From an uncultured Bacteroidia bacterium (GTDB lineage Bacteria > Bacteroidota > Bacteroidia > Bacteroidales > UBA932), in assembly GCA_902785065.1 (NCBI GenBank), contig CACZXH010000003.1, positions 53,375-117,374 of the forward strand: DNA of 64,000 nt, given 5' to 3'. The notes under the pieces are model-generated. The model searched no databases. It saw only the letters and a list, made by a program, of their open reading frames with translations, and was not told where the DNA came from. The translations under genes and the position numbers were made by a program. Numbering within the stretch: position 1 is the stretch's first letter; each line of letters opens with the position of its first letter. Shown here piece after piece: positions 9,210 through 18,771 of the stretch.

Positions 9210-10277
9210 CTAGCGGATGCCATAGCGCCGGAGAATCCGCAGCAGCGGCTTCTCAATGGAGCGCGACCAGCAATAATACCCGTAGTCATCGGGATGGATA
9301 CCGTCCACCGACGATTCCTGCAAAGGGGTCGAGGCGGACGGTTTGATATAGTACACGTCCTTATACCGCTTCACGGCGATCTTCATCAGGCTGTCGGCCA
9401 TGTGCTGCTTGGCGGATTCCGTGGCCTCGACGGCCGTATCGAAGTTCCGCCGCTCCCGGCGGATGGTCTGCTGGAAGACCAGGGGCTTGCCCGGATGGGC
9501 GGCCTGCAGGCGCTCGATGAAGGGGAAGAGCCGTTCCTCGATCATTTTCGCGTTCGGGTTGGAGAAGGCGTCGAAGACGAAAGCGTCGGCGTCGACATCC
9601 TCCAGGACGGCGGCGAAGTACGGCTGCATCTTGCAGTTGCCGCTGCAGCCCAGGGGAAGCATCTGGATGCCCGTGTGGCGGGTGAACTGGTCGGGATAGG
9701 ACATGCCGGCCCGGCTCGTGGAAATGCCGTGCGTGTAGCTGGAGCCGAAGATGGCCACGCGGTGCCGGAAGGGGGATTCCATCGGCACCAGCATCCGTCC
9801 TTCCTCCACGCCGATCTTGACAGAGGTCAGTTCGCTGTAAATGGGCAGGTACAGGAGACAATCCTTGACGCCCGGGGCCATGTTCTTGATCAGGTCCATG
9901 GGCGCCTGCGGGTTCCGGGGCGCGGGGCAGCAGGCGGCGGCCCAGAGCCATTCCCCGTCTTTCCGGATATACAGGTCGAAGCCGTGGGAGGCGAGGCGCA
10001 TCGTGTTGTTCGCCTGGTAGGAGAAATCGCCCTCGGCCTGGACGGTAATGGAAGGGGAGTCGGTGCGGAACAGGACCGCGATGCCCGCGGGACAGCGGAC
10101 CTGCAGGTTCTCCGCCTTGGTGAACCCTTTGTACCGCACGGTGTCCACGCGGTGGTAGGGGTTGGGCGTGTCGATGATTTTGCCAATGAGGGTCAGGTCG
10201 GAGGCCTCGGTATAGACTTGGGCGGACAGGGTGGCGGAAAGGAGGACCGCCAGGGTGGAAAGGACGAACTTTTTCAT
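9210..10277 (-). CDS. SGNH/GDSL-type hydrolase with N-terminal beta domain
   Basis: A 355-residue secreted protein with signal peptide MKKFVLSTLAVLLSATLSA-Q. Residues about 25-170 form a beta-rich accessory domain. The C-terminal SGNH hydrolase shows block I VAIFGSSYTHGIS (nucleophile Ser in GSS) and the catalytic Asp-His pair in VDGIHPDDYGY. SGNH enzymes remove acyl or acetyl groups from glycans or lipids; the substrate here is unknown. It lies convergent to the coiled-coil gene, with only three bases between the stops. The start at 10277 was chosen because the eight extra residues of a longer frame precede the signal peptide. Confidence 0.85.
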   Translation of the reverse strand: MKKFVLSTLAVLLSATLSAQVYTEASDLTLIGKIIDTPNPYHRVDTVRYKGFTKAENLQVRCPAGIAVLFRTDSPSITVQAEGDFSYQANNTMRLASHGFDLYIRKDGEWLWAAACCPAPRNPQAPMDLIKNMAPGVKDCLLYLPIYSELTSVKIGVEEGRMLVPMESPFRHRVAIFGSSYTHGISTSRAGMSYPDQFTRHTGIQMLPLGCSGNCKMQPYFAAVLEDVDADAFVFDAFSNPNAKMIEERLFPFIERLQAAHPGKPLVFQQTIRRERRNFDTAVEATESAKQHMADSLMKIAVKRYKDVYYIKPSASTPLQESSVDGIHPDDYGYYCWSRSIEKPLLRILRRYGIR

Positions 10278-10320
10278 GGATGGAGCCGGTTGTTTCCACA
10301 AAAATACGCATAAAAATGCT

Positions 10321-10328
10321 TATTTTTG
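10321..10328 (+). promoter_or_regulatory. -7 element (TATTTTTG) of copA
   Basis: TATTTTTG at 10321-10328 implies transcription from about 10334, so the in-frame TTG/ATG at 10326-10331 cannot be used and ATG 10356 is the start. No TTTG was found at the expected -33 spacing. Confidence 0.5.
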
Positions 10329-10355
10329 ATGGTTAATTTGAAAGATTATCGGACA

Positions 10356-12539
10356 ATGGGTGTCAAGAGAAGAAACTTTCCTGTCCAGGGAATGGGGTGC
10401 GCGGCTTGCGTAGCGCGCGTGGAGAATACGCTCAAGGCCTGCCCCGGCGTGAGCGGGGTGCGTGTTTCCCTGGCCTCAAATACCGCCCAGGTCGACTATG
10501 ACCCGGGCCAGACGTCGCCCGCCGCCCTGCAGAAGGCGGTCCGGGATGCCGGCTACGACCTCCTCGTGGACGGCTCCGATGACGAAGCGGACTCGGAAGC
10601 CGAGATAGCCCGGCAAGACGCATACAAGGCTCTTCAGAAAGATACGGTTCTCGCCTGCGTGCTGGCGGCGCTGGTGATGCTGCTCACCATGGGATTCCAG
10701 GACTTCCCGGGCAAGGGCTTCGTCCTCTGGGCCCTGGCGACGCCGGTCGTCTTCTGGTGCGGCCGCCGTTTCTTCAAGGCCGGCTTCAGCGCCGTCCGCC
10801 ACGGCAGCGCGAACATGGATACGCTCGTGGCCCTTTCCGTGTCTATCTCGTACCTCTTCAGCGTCTTCAACCTCCTGTTCCCGCAGGTTTGGACTTCTCA
10901 GGGACTGGAGGCCCATCTGTATTTCGAATCGGCGACGATGATTGTCGCCTTCATCCTTATCGGCCGACTGCTGGAAGAGCGGGCGAAGCACAGCACCACC
11001 GCCGCCATCCGCGGGCTGATGGGCCTGCAGGCGAAGGAAACGACCGCCCGGCCCGGCGAAACGCTCCTGGTGAAGCCCGGCGAGCGCCTGGCGGTGGATG
11101 GTGTGGTGACCGAAGGTTCTTCCTATGTCGATGAGAGCATGTTGACCGGCGAACCGGTTCCCGCCCTCAAGCAGGCGGGGGCCCGGGTCTATGCCGGCAC
11201 CATCAACCAGCATGGCGCCTTGACGGTCCGGGTGGAGAAAGTGGGTGGGGACACCCTCCTGTCCGGCATTATCCGGATGGTCCGGGACGCGCAGGGGTCC
11301 AAGGCCCCGATCCAGAAGGCCGTGGACCGCATTGCGGCCATCTTCGTGCCCGTGATCATCGGCCTTTCCGTCCTGACGCTCCTCATTTGGATCCTGTGCG
11401 GGGAAGTGACCCTGGGTCTGCTGGCCATGGTCACGGTGCTTGTGATTGCCTGCCCTTGCTCCCTGGGCCTTGCGACGCCGACGGCCATCATCGCCGGCAT
11501 CGGCAACGGCGCCTCCAAGGGCATCCTGATCAAGGATGCCGAGAGCCTGCAGGTGGCCCGGAAGGTCAACGCCATGGTCATGGACAAGACCGGCACCCTG
11601 ACAGAGGGGAAACCGTCCGTGGTGGAATCCGTGTGGGATCCGGCGATCACGACGGAGGACGACCCGGCGGAACTGAACCTCCGCGACGTCCTGTTCTCGC
11701 TGGAGCACCGGTCAGACCATCCGCTCGCCATCGCCGTCTGCGACTCCCTTCGTGGCTGTGAGGAACTCCCTGTGGAAGGCTTCGAGGCCATTTTGGGCAA
11801 GGGAATCTGCGGCACGGTCCGGGGAACCCGCTACTATGTGGGCAACCTGGAACTGCTCAAGGAAGTCCTGGGCGGCGTGCCCGAAGCGACGAATCCGATG
11901 GTGGCCGACAGCATCGGTCCCTGGATGGACGCAGGGTATTCGGTGACGCTCCTGTTCGACCAGGCGAAGGTGTATGCCGTCCTGGCGTTGTCCGACGATT
12001 TGAAGGATACTTCGGTCCAGGCCGTCAAGGCCCTGCAGGCCGACGGCATCGAAATCCACATGCTCACGGGCGACAATGAGGTGGCCGCCCGTCATATCGC
12101 TGAGGTTACAGGTATCCAGCACGTGAAAGCGAACGTTCTCCCGCAGGACAAGGCCGATTATGTCCGGCAGCTGCAAGCCGCCGGGAAACGCGTCGCCATG
12201 GTCGGTGACGGCATCAATGACAGCGCCGCCCTCGCGCAGGCGGACCTCGGCATCGCGATGGGGCAGGGAAGCGACATCGCCATCGACACGGCGCAGGTGA
12301 CCATCGTCTCTTCTGACCTGTCGAAGCTCCGTGACCTGGTCCGGCTTTCCCGCCGGACGACCGCGGTCATCCGGGAAAACCTTTTCTGGGCCTTCATCTA
12401 CAACCTCCTCGCCGTGCCGGTCGCGGCGGGAATCCTCTATCCGTTTACCGGATTCCTGCTGAATCCCATGGTCGCAGCCGCCTGCATGGCGCTCTCGAGC
12501 GTCTGCGTGGTATCGAACTCCCTGCGACTCCGGAAATGA
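10356..12539 (+). CDS. copA: Copper-exporting P1B-type ATPase
   Basis: A 727-residue P-type ATPase. It has one N-terminal heavy-metal domain (GMGCAACVARVE, CxxC metal site), eight predicted membrane helices, the ion-path motif CPCSLGLATPTA (CPC marks P1B copper pumps), phosphorylation loop DKTGTLTEGKP, SDHPLAIAV (the HP motif), TGDNE and the hinge GDGINDSAALAQADLGIAMG. It pumps Cu(I) from cytoplasm to periplasm. CPC and the single CxxC domain favour copper over zinc or cadmium. Monocistronic; it shares a bidirectional terminator with the convergent trpS. No copper-responsive regulator is adjacent. Confidence 0.95.
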   Translation: MGVKRRNFPVQGMGCAACVARVENTLKACPGVSGVRVSLASNTAQVDYDPGQTSPAALQKAVRDAGYDLLVDGSDDEADSEAEIARQDAYKALQKDTVLACVLAALVMLLTMGFQDFPGKGFVLWALATPVVFWCGRRFFKAGFSAVRHGSANMDTLVALSVSISYLFSVFNLLFPQVWTSQGLEAHLYFESATMIVAFILIGRLLEERAKHSTTAAIRGLMGLQAKETTARPGETLLVKPGERLAVDGVVTEGSSYVDESMLTGEPVPALKQAGARVYAGTINQHGALTVRVEKVGGDTLLSGIIRMVRDAQGSKAPIQKAVDRIAAIFVPVIIGLSVLTLLIWILCGEVTLGLLAMVTVLVIACPCSLGLATPTAIIAGIGNGASKGILIKDAESLQVARKVNAMVMDKTGTLTEGKPSVVESVWDPAITTEDDPAELNLRDVLFSLEHRSDHPLAIAVCDSLRGCEELPVEGFEAILGKGICGTVRGTRYYVGNLELLKEVLGGVPEATNPMVADSIGPWMDAGYSVTLLFDQAKVYAVLALSDDLKDTSVQAVKALQADGIEIHMLTGDNEVAARHIAEVTGIQHVKANVLPQDKADYVRQLQAAGKRVAMVGDGINDSAALAQADLGIAMGQGSDIAIDTAQVTIVSSDLSKLRDLVRLSRRTTAVIRENLFWAFIYNLLAVPVAAGILYPFTGFLLNPMVAAACMALSSVCVVSNSLRLRK

Positions 12540-12540
12540 C

Positions 12541-12573
12541 AAAAAAGCGGCGCTCATCCGAGCGCCGCTTTTA
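12541..12573. terminator. Bidirectional terminator between copA and trpS
   Basis: AAAAGCGGCGCTC / GAGCGCCGCTTTT, a 13-bp perfect stem with a four-base loop. A and T tracts on the two sides make it work for both convergent genes. Confidence 0.9.
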
Positions 12574-12576
12574 GAT

Positions 12577-13581
12577 TCAGATCTGGTAGAATCCGACTTT
12601 CTTGTAGACCTTCCGAAGGGTCTTGTTGGCTACGTAGGAAGCCTTTTCGGCGCCCTTCAGATACACATCGTTGAGGTAGGCCTTGTCCTTCATGAGGCGT
12701 TCGGCTTCTTCACGGATCGGGCGGAGGGCTTCCACCACGGCTTCGCCGACGGCGGGCTTGAAGACGCCGTAGCCCTGTCCGGCGAATTCCGCCTCGATTT
12801 CGGGAATGGTCTTGCCGGTGAGGGTGGCGTAGATGTTCATGAGGTTGGCGACGCCGGGCTTGTTCTCCTTGTCGTACCGGACACAGTTCTCGCGGTCCGA
12901 GTCGGTGACGGCCCGCTTGAACTTCCGGCGGATGTCGTCGGGGGAGTCCATGAGGAAAACGCAGCCGTCGGGAACGGATTTGCTCATCTTGTCGCCCGGA
13001 GTGGAGAGACCGTAGATCCGGGCGCCGGTCTTGGCGATCATCGGCTCGGGAATCTTGAATACGTCGCCGTAGATGCTGTTGAAGCGCTGGGCGATGTCGC
13101 GGCAGATCTCCACATGCTGTTTCTGGTCTTCTCCGACAGGAACGAAATCGGGCTGGTACAGCAGGATATCGGCCGCCATCAGCACCGGGTAGGTGAATAG
13201 GCCGGCGTTGATATTGTTTTCGTATTTGGCCGATTTGTCCTTGAACTGGGTCATGCGGGACAGTTCCCCGAACATCGTATAGCAGTTCAGCACCCAGGCG
13301 AGCTGGCTGTGGGCGGGCACATGCGACTGGAGGAAGAGCACGTTCTGCTCCGGGTCCAGGCCGCAGGCGATGTACTGGGCCAGCTGGTTGATCGAGCGCT
13401 TGCGGAGTTCGGCCGGATCCTGCCGGACGGTAATGGTATGGAGGTCGGCCATGAAGTAGAAACATTCATAGTCGTTGACCCGGTCCGCCCAGTTCTTGAT
13501 GGCCCCGAGATAGTTCCCGAGATGAAGGTCTCCGCTGGGCTGGATGCCGGACAGCATTCTTTTCTTCTGCAATTCTTCCAT
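12577..13581 (-). CDS. trpS: Tryptophan--tRNA ligase
   Basis: A 334-residue class I aminoacyl-tRNA synthetase. It has the HIGH-like motif PSGDLHLGNYLG (residues about 15-26) and the KMSKS loop GDKMSKSVPDG. Other TrpRS landmarks are YFMADLHTIT, MFGELSRMTQFKDKS and DILLYQPDFVPVGEDQKQH. It charges tRNA-Trp in the cytoplasm. The length is typical. The ATG at 13581 fits the family N-terminus. A TATTTTTG promoter element lies 20 bases upstream. Confidence 0.97.
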   Translation of the reverse strand: MEELQKKRMLSGIQPSGDLHLGNYLGAIKNWADRVNDYECFYFMADLHTITVRQDPAELRKRSINQLAQYIACGLDPEQNVLFLQSHVPAHSQLAWVLNCYTMFGELSRMTQFKDKSAKYENNINAGLFTYPVLMAADILLYQPDFVPVGEDQKQHVEICRDIAQRFNSIYGDVFKIPEPMIAKTGARIYGLSTPGDKMSKSVPDGCVFLMDSPDDIRRKFKRAVTDSDRENCVRYDKENKPGVANLMNIYATLTGKTIPEIEAEFAGQGYGVFKPAVGEAVVEALRPIREEAERLMKDKAYLNDVYLKGAEKASYVANKTLRKVYKKVGFYQI

Positions 13582-13601
13582 GTAGTATCAATTAGGGTCT
13601 G

Positions 13602-13609
13602 CAAAAATA
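13602..13609 (-). promoter_or_regulatory. -7 element (TATTTTTG) of trpS
   Basis: The minus strand reads TATTTTTG 20 bases before the trpS ATG. No clear -33 element. Confidence 0.5.
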
Positions 13610-13652
13610 CGCAAATCCTTTGAAAAAACGTTATCCTTGTATGCAAAACGGG

Positions 13653-16600
13653 CTACGGCAGCTGCTCGAGTCCCAGGTCCTTGAAGGTTCTCGGGGCCGG
13701 GATGCCCGGGAGGGGCTTGCGGTCCTTGATCTGCTCGAGGGCCACCTCGATGGCCTTGAGGAGCTGCTGGTCCTCGCCGGCATACTCGCGGAGCGGATCG
13801 TTGTCCAGGAGGATGTCCGGATCCACGCCGTGGTTCTCCACGATCCACTCGCCGGTCTTCGCGTCATAGTTCGTGAAGAACGGGACGCGGACGTCGGTGC
13901 CGTCCATGTACGGCAGGGAGCCGCTGATGCCCACGATGCCGCCCCAGGTGCGCGTACCGATGACGGTGCCCAGGTCGTTGGCCTTGAAACTCCACGGGAA
14001 CAGGTCGCCGTCGGAAGCGGAGTACTTGTTGATCAGGAGCACCTTTGGACCGGTGTGCGTGCCTTCCGGGACGGTGCCGGTGAGGGTGGAACCGCGGCGC
14101 ATCGTCATCCGGTATACCTCGCGCTGAAGGCGCTCGATGATCATCGGGGAGATGTTGCCGCCGCCGTTTTCGCGGTCGTCAATGATCAGGGCTTCCTTGT
14201 CCAGCTGCGGATAGTAGTACCGGGCCCACTCGTTCAGGCCTTCGGCGCCCATGTCCGGAATGTAGATATAGCCCACCTTGCCGCCGGATTTCTCCTCCAC
14301 GGTCTTGATGTTCTTCAGGATCCACTCGTAGTGGTAGAGCGGGTACTCGTCGGCAATGGGTTTGACGACCACCTTCTTGCCGCCGACGGTGAGTTCGGTA
14401 AGGACCTCGGCCTTGCCCACAAGGAGTTTGTACACATTGTCCACATCCTTGAGGGAGACACCGTCAATGGCGGTGATCACATCCCCTTCTTTCACGCCGA
14501 GTCCCGGCTCCTGGAGCGGAGAACGCAGTTCGGGCCGGTAGGTCGCGCCCTGGAGGATGCGGTCGATGCGGAAACCGTCCTTGACCTTCGAGAGTTCGGC
14601 GCCGAGCAGGCCCATCGGAATGCGCGCCGGCTTCGGATAATCGGCCGGGGCCGTGACGTAGGCGTGGCCGCTGGCGACTTCGGAGATCATCTCGCCAATG
14701 ACGTAGTTCACGTCCAGGCGCGTCTTGGCGTACGGGATCAGGACCTCATACTTGGCCTTGACAGCCTTCCAGTCGCGTCCGTGCATGTTTTCCAGGTAGT
14801 AACCGTCGCGGAAAGCGCGCCAGACCTCGTCGAAGAGCTGGGGCCATTCCTGGCTGTAGTCGACCGTCGCGACCAGGCCGTCGAAGGACACCTTGTCCTT
14901 CAGACCCACCTTCGGGCCGGGTGCGGCCACGTACAGATCGCGTCCCTTCACGAAGACGGCCTTCTTGTCGCCGTTCCGGACGGACATCCGGGCATCGACA
15001 CAATCCTCGTCCTTGCCGGTGGCGAAGTCGAACACGCGGGTGCCGCGGCCGCCGCTGTACCAGAGGGACTTGCCGTCGCTGTAGAAGCCGCGGCCGTTCA
15101 CCGGAAGCTTCACGATCCGGTCCAGGATGCCGTCCGGGTCGATCTTCGTGGAGGAGGGGGTGGCCTTCGCCGGGGCGGCCGGCTTCGCCGCGCCCTTGCC
15201 CGGCGCGTCCTTCGGCGTGTCCTTCGGCGCGTCCGCCTCGACCTTCACTTCCGGATCCTTGGCGATTAGCGGGGAGGGCGTATCCTTGGCAAGCATCGCC
15301 ATATACACGCCGGACATATTGCCGTAGGCATAGTTCCATTCGATGTTGCTGTACTGCGGGTTCAGATCCCGGTCGGAGGTGAAGATCAGGTACTTGCCGT
15401 CCGTGCTGAAGGTAGGGCTGCCGCTGTTGTACCAGCGTTCGGTCACCGGATACTCCTTGCCGTCGGCGAGGTTGTAGAGGTAGATGATGTTCATCTCGTT
15501 CTTGGCCGGACGGGTGTAGGTGATCCATTTGCTGTCCGGGGAGTACTGGACACCGCGGAATTCAGCCTCGGGATTCTCCATCACCGTGCGACGGGTCTTC
15601 GCGAAGGGATCGACCTCCACGAGGCGGTTCTTGCGGTCGCCGTACAGGATGTGCTTGCTGTCCGGGCTCCACTGGATAGAACGGATATAGGTGTCGGTGC
15701 CTTTCGTTACCTGGACCGGGTCGCCGCCCTTGACCGCGTCGTACAGGTAGATTTCGGTCTCGCCCGTAGCGTCGCCGATCCAGGCGATCCATTTCCCGTC
15801 CGGGCTCCAGTCCGCACTGCGGTCGTTGGAACCGGGTGTGCGGCTGATGTTGCGGGTGACGCCGGCCTCCACGGGCACGTCGAAGACTTCGCCGCGGGCG
15901 GTCACGACCATCCGGGCCCCGTCCGGGGACAGGCTCATGCCGGTGCGCTTGTCGGCTACGGCCTTGCGCTCCGTGCGGCCGTAAACATCGTCCGAAGCGA
16001 GCGTGACGGTGATCTTCGTGGCCTGGCGGGTCTTCGGGTCCAGCCTGTACAGCCAGCCGCCGTTCTCGAAGACGATCGTCTTGCCGTCGGTGGACGGGAA
16101 TTTCACGTCGTATTCCTTGAAGTCCGTCACCTTTTCGGTCTTCTTCGTCTTCGTATTGTACACGAAGAGGTTCATGATCATGTCACGGTCGGAAGCGAAG
16201 AAGATTTCGTCGCCGATCCACATCGGGAAAATATCCTGGGCGATGTTGTCGGTGATATTCTCCACCTTGCGGGCCTGGGGGTCATAGACCCACACGTCGT
16301 CCGCCATGCCGCCCCGGTAGTACTTCCAAGTGCGGAATTCGCGCATCACGCGGTTGTAGGCCAGCTTTTTCCCGTCCGGAGAATAGGAGCAGAAGCCGCC
16401 TTCCGGAAGCGGAATCTCCGCGGGCATCCCGCCCTCGGGCCCCACGGTCCAGAGCTTGCCGGGGAACCCGTCGCCGATGCGGTTGCGGTAAACGATCCTC
16501 TTCCCATCCGGGGACCAGCCCATGACGATGTTGTTCGGGCCCATACGGTCGCCCAGGTCGTCGCGGCCGTTGGTGGCGGTATAGGTAATCCGGACCGGTT

Positions 16601-16895
16601 CACCGCCCGTGGCCGGGATCAGAAAGACCTCGCGGTTGCCGTCATATTCGCCCGTGAAGGCGATGCTCTTTCCGTCGGGGGAGTACCGGGCGAACATCTC
16701 GTAGCCGATATGCGAGGTGAGCCGGCGGGCCACGCCGCCCTGGACCGGGACGGTCCATAAGTCACCGGCGTAGGAAAAGGCCACTTCGGTGCCGTTCGTG
16801 GCGGGGAAACGTAGCAGGCGCGCCTCATCGGCACGGGCGGAAACGCCGGCGGTCAGGGTCGCCGCCAGCGCAAGGATCATAAAAGAATGCTTCAT
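13653..16895 (-). CDS. Secreted Tricorn-like S41 protease
   Basis: A 1,080-residue protein with signal peptide MKHSFMILALAATLTAGVSA. An N-terminal beta propeller is made of PD40/WD40-like repeats (YSPDGKSIAFTG, WSPDGKRIVYRN, YSPDGKKLAYN, WSPDGKWIAWIG, WSPDSKHILYG). A Pro/Ala/Lys-rich linker follows at about 545-590, then a core region, a PDZ domain (about 785-860, GVKEGDVITAIDGVSL) and the S41 tail-protease fold (VGYIYIPDMG, IIDDRENGGGN, NKYSASDGDLFPW with the candidate nucleophile Ser). This order matches Tricorn peptidases, which trim peptides. The signal peptide puts this one in the periplasm, unlike archaeal cytosolic Tricorn. The 100 bases upstream hold a TATGTTTG promoter element and a palindromic repeat. 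Confidence 0.92.
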   Translation of the reverse strand: MKHSFMILALAATLTAGVSARADEARLLRFPATNGTEVAFSYAGDLWTVPVQGGVARRLTSHIGYEMFARYSPDGKSIAFTGEYDGNREVFLIPATGGEPVRITYTATNGRDDLGDRMGPNNIVMGWSPDGKRIVYRNRIGDGFPGKLWTVGPEGGMPAEIPLPEGGFCSYSPDGKKLAYNRVMREFRTWKYYRGGMADDVWVYDPQARKVENITDNIAQDIFPMWIGDEIFFASDRDMIMNLFVYNTKTKKTEKVTDFKEYDVKFPSTDGKTIVFENGGWLYRLDPKTRQATKITVTLASDDVYGRTERKAVADKRTGMSLSPDGARMVVTARGEVFDVPVEAGVTRNISRTPGSNDRSADWSPDGKWIAWIGDATGETEIYLYDAVKGGDPVQVTKGTDTYIRSIQWSPDSKHILYGDRKNRLVEVDPFAKTRRTVMENPEAEFRGVQYSPDSKWITYTRPAKNEMNIIYLYNLADGKEYPVTERWYNSGSPTFSTDGKYLIFTSDRDLNPQYSNIEWNYAYGNMSGVYMAMLAKDTPSPLIAKDPEVKVEADAPKDTPKDAPGKGAAKPAAPAKATPSSTKIDPDGILDRIVKLPVNGRGFYSDGKSLWYSGGRGTRVFDFATGKDEDCVDARMSVRNGDKKAVFVKGRDLYVAAPGPKVGLKDKVSFDGLVATVDYSQEWPQLFDEVWRAFRDGYYLENMHGRDWKAVKAKYEVLIPYAKTRLDVNYVIGEMISEVASGHAYVTAPADYPKPARIPMGLLGAELSKVKDGFRIDRILQGATYRPELRSPLQEPGLGVKEGDVITAIDGVSLKDVDNVYKLLVGKAEVLTELTVGGKKVVVKPIADEYPLYHYEWILKNIKTVEEKSGGKVGYIYIPDMGAEGLNEWARYYYPQLDKEALIIDDRENGGGNISPMIIERLQREVYRMTMRRGSTLTGTVPEGTHTGPKVLLINKYSASDGDLFPWSFKANDLGTVIGTRTWGGIVGISGSLPYMDGTDVRVPFFTNYDAKTGEWIVENHGVDPDILLDNDPLREYAGEDQQLLKAIEVALEQIKDRKPLPGIPAPRTFKDLGLEQLP

Positions 16896-16920
16896 ATCAA
16901 GTGTTGATGGTATTCTTTTA

Positions 16921-16928
16921 CAAACATA
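16921..16928 (-). promoter_or_regulatory. -7 element (TATGTTTG) of the Tricorn-like gene
   Basis: The minus strand reads TATGTTTG 25 bases before the ATG at 16895. Confidence 0.5.
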
Positions 16929-16960
16929 CGAAAAAAACTGGACTTTCGGGCACCCTTCCT

Positions 16961-16997
16961 GTCATTCTGAGGAGGTCGCAGACCGACGTGGGAATCT
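16961..16997. repeat. Dispersed palindromic repeat (GTCATTC...GGAATCT type)
   Basis: GTCATTCTGAGGAGGTCGCA then GACCGACGTGGGAATCT. The frame GTCATTC-N-GGAATCT recurs at 45538-45769. It overlaps the 3' end of the LytM lipoprotein gene and supplies bases of its TAG stop. Confidence 0.6.
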
Positions 16998-18579
16998 AAT
17001 CGCACCGGATTCCCTCGACCTGCCCTTTCTTCCGCTGCAAGTTCACCAGGTCCAGCGTCCCGTTCAGGAACGGCGCCGGGTCCGTCAGGGCGTCGGACTT
17101 GAGTTTTCCCGTGGACGGATCGACCGCGAAGGCGGCCATCAGGTCCAGGTGCTTGTTGGGGACGTCGACGTCGTCGAAAGCATTGCCCGTCTTGCCGGTA
17201 TAGCCGATCAGGTCCCCGGCGAAGACCCGGTCGCCCTTCGCGAAGGGTTTGCCGGTGCGGGGATTGACCGCAACCGGTATCCCGTACCGCAGGTGCGAAT
17301 ACTGCAGGTACACTTTCCTGTCGTACCCTTTCACCTCGTTTTCGGTGACGATGACGTTTCCGAAGGACTTCTCTTCGTACCGGTCGGGATGGTCGCTCTC
17401 CGTCCGGATGACATACCCGGAATACAGGGAATAGACCGGCGTCCCCGGTTTCGCATACAGGTCGATGCCCCAGTGATACCGGGGCGTCCCGTCCTCATAG
17501 TACCCTCGCAGCGCTTTGTAGGTGCCATTGACATAGCTCCCGCTGCCGGTGGCGGCGATGGACATCCGCTTGAGCGGGTTCGCGACGCCCCTTTCCAGGT
17601 CCACGCAAGGACCGGCGTCCTCATACCAGGCGGTCGCCTGGATGTCGTGCGTTACTTTCCATGGGAAATATGGCCGCTTTTCCCCGGCGAAATCGCCGGT
17701 CCACCGGCCGAATTCCAAAGAATAGAACGTGTGCCTGGGGAAGCCGCCGAGCGTGGCCCAGCTCCCCGAACTATAGGTTCCGCATCCTTTCACGTCCACA
17801 TAGTCCGGCAGGTTCGTCGTGATGCTGACCGTATATTGCGGATGGGAAATCAGGATTGCGCTCTTCTCCGCCCTGTCCGTTTCCGGCTTCTCGGCCATGC
17901 ACACCGCGCTCTCCAGTTCCCAACCATCCGTCGTATCGCCCGCCCGGGTATCCGAGGGACGGTACAGTTTCAGGTAATGCACGCTGCTTTTCCCGGCGAT
18001 TTCCTCCCTGGGCAGGAGAACGGACTCCCGGAGCAGGCCGGCCTGATAGTTTTCCACCCGGAAGACGCAGCCTTCCGGCGTGGAAAGGAGGACGGCGCCC
18101 GTGAAACCGGGCATTTCCAGGTAATCGAAATCCGGATGATTGGCGGCATAGGTCGTTTCGGCGACCATCGTGGCAATAAATCGGTGGCGGACGCCCTCCT
18201 GGAGCGTTTCGACGTAAAACTTCTGGATGGCTGTGGCGGCGCCGATGTCGGGCGCGAGGTCCGCGCCGTATTCGGCGAGCGCCGGCTCCCCGTCAGGGTG
18301 GAAGGGAATCTGGGTGAAAATGATTTCGCCGAAGCGGATGGTCCGCGCGTGCTCTGTGTCCAGGAGGGAACCCAGCGCGACGGATCGGCCATCCGTCCGG
18401 GTGGCGGTGCCGGGAAGGAGGTTGTAGGAAGACAGGTTGCCATAGAGCGGCACCTGGGCGGCGGGGATGCGGCGGTCCCGGACGGCGTCCGGGATGCCGG
18501 CATCCGGGCCCGCCTCCTTGCCGCACGCGGCGGCGACGAGGAGGACGGCCGGAATCAAGAATCTTGTTGCAGTGCGCAT
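16996..18579 (-). CDS. M23 (LytM) metallopeptidase-domain lipoprotein
   Basis: A 527-residue lipoprotein: signal MRTATRFLIPAVLLVAAAC with lipidation predicted at Cys19. The first ~350 residues form a poorly recognised beta-rich region. The C-terminal domain is M23/LytM-like: YHWGIDLYAKPGTPVYSLYSGYV (the HxxxD zinc site), GNVIVTENEV, LQYSHLRYG, KGDRVFAGDLIGYTGKTGNA and KHLDL. M23 domains cut or bind peptidoglycan cross-bridges. The HxxxD and YSHL motifs are present, so it may be active. The start is fixed by the lipobox; a longer frame to 18702 runs through the structured leader region upstream. The long transcribed leader (see the RNA feature) is unusual and may regulate it. Confidence 0.85.
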   Translation of the reverse strand: MRTATRFLIPAVLLVAAACGKEAGPDAGIPDAVRDRRIPAAQVPLYGNLSSYNLLPGTATRTDGRSVALGSLLDTEHARTIRFGEIIFTQIPFHPDGEPALAEYGADLAPDIGAATAIQKFYVETLQEGVRHRFIATMVAETTYAANHPDFDYLEMPGFTGAVLLSTPEGCVFRVENYQAGLLRESVLLPREEIAGKSSVHYLKLYRPSDTRAGDTTDGWELESAVCMAEKPETDRAEKSAILISHPQYTVSITTNLPDYVDVKGCGTYSSGSWATLGGFPRHTFYSLEFGRWTGDFAGEKRPYFPWKVTHDIQATAWYEDAGPCVDLERGVANPLKRMSIAATGSGSYVNGTYKALRGYYEDGTPRYHWGIDLYAKPGTPVYSLYSGYVIRTESDHPDRYEEKSFGNVIVTENEVKGYDRKVYLQYSHLRYGIPVAVNPRTGKPFAKGDRVFAGDLIGYTGKTGNAFDDVDVPNKHLDLMAAFAVDPSTGKLKSDALTDPAPFLNGTLDLVNLQRKKGQVEGIRCD

Positions 18580-18636
18580 GACCAGGGTTTTAAGGAAAAC
18601 AGATCCGCACCGCGGACCCTCCGCGGCGGTGTTACG

Positions 18637-18767
18637 AAAAACCCGGAAAAGACTCGGGGGCGGGCGCTCTCCGGCCGGAGAGCCCCTGTGGCTCAGACCC
18701 ACAGGGTTCAGATGGGGGCGCCTGTAACCAAGGCTTGAACGCTACGTCCCGCACCCTTCGCAGTCTG
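18637..18767 (-). ncRNA. Candidate structured RNA or 5' leader regulator upstream of the LytM lipoprotein gene
   Basis: A strong promoter (18772-18802) starts a transcript about 190 bases before the next ATG. By eye the RNA folds with a closing stem of AGACT/AGTCT plus GGGTGCGGG/CCCGCCCCC (one mismatch). Inside are a GTTCA/TGAAC stem topped by GCCT/AGGC, a hairpin CCCTGTGG/CCACAGGG, and a perfect hairpin GCTCTCCGG/CCGGAGAGC. The 5' CTCAGAC can instead pair with GTCTGAG in the loop of the third hairpin, so two exclusive folds exist. A further hairpin (CGCGGA/TCCGCG) precedes the ATG. It is either a small RNA (6S RNA was considered) or a cis-acting leader. No known class is recognised. Confidence 0.45.
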
Positions 18768-18771
18768 AGAG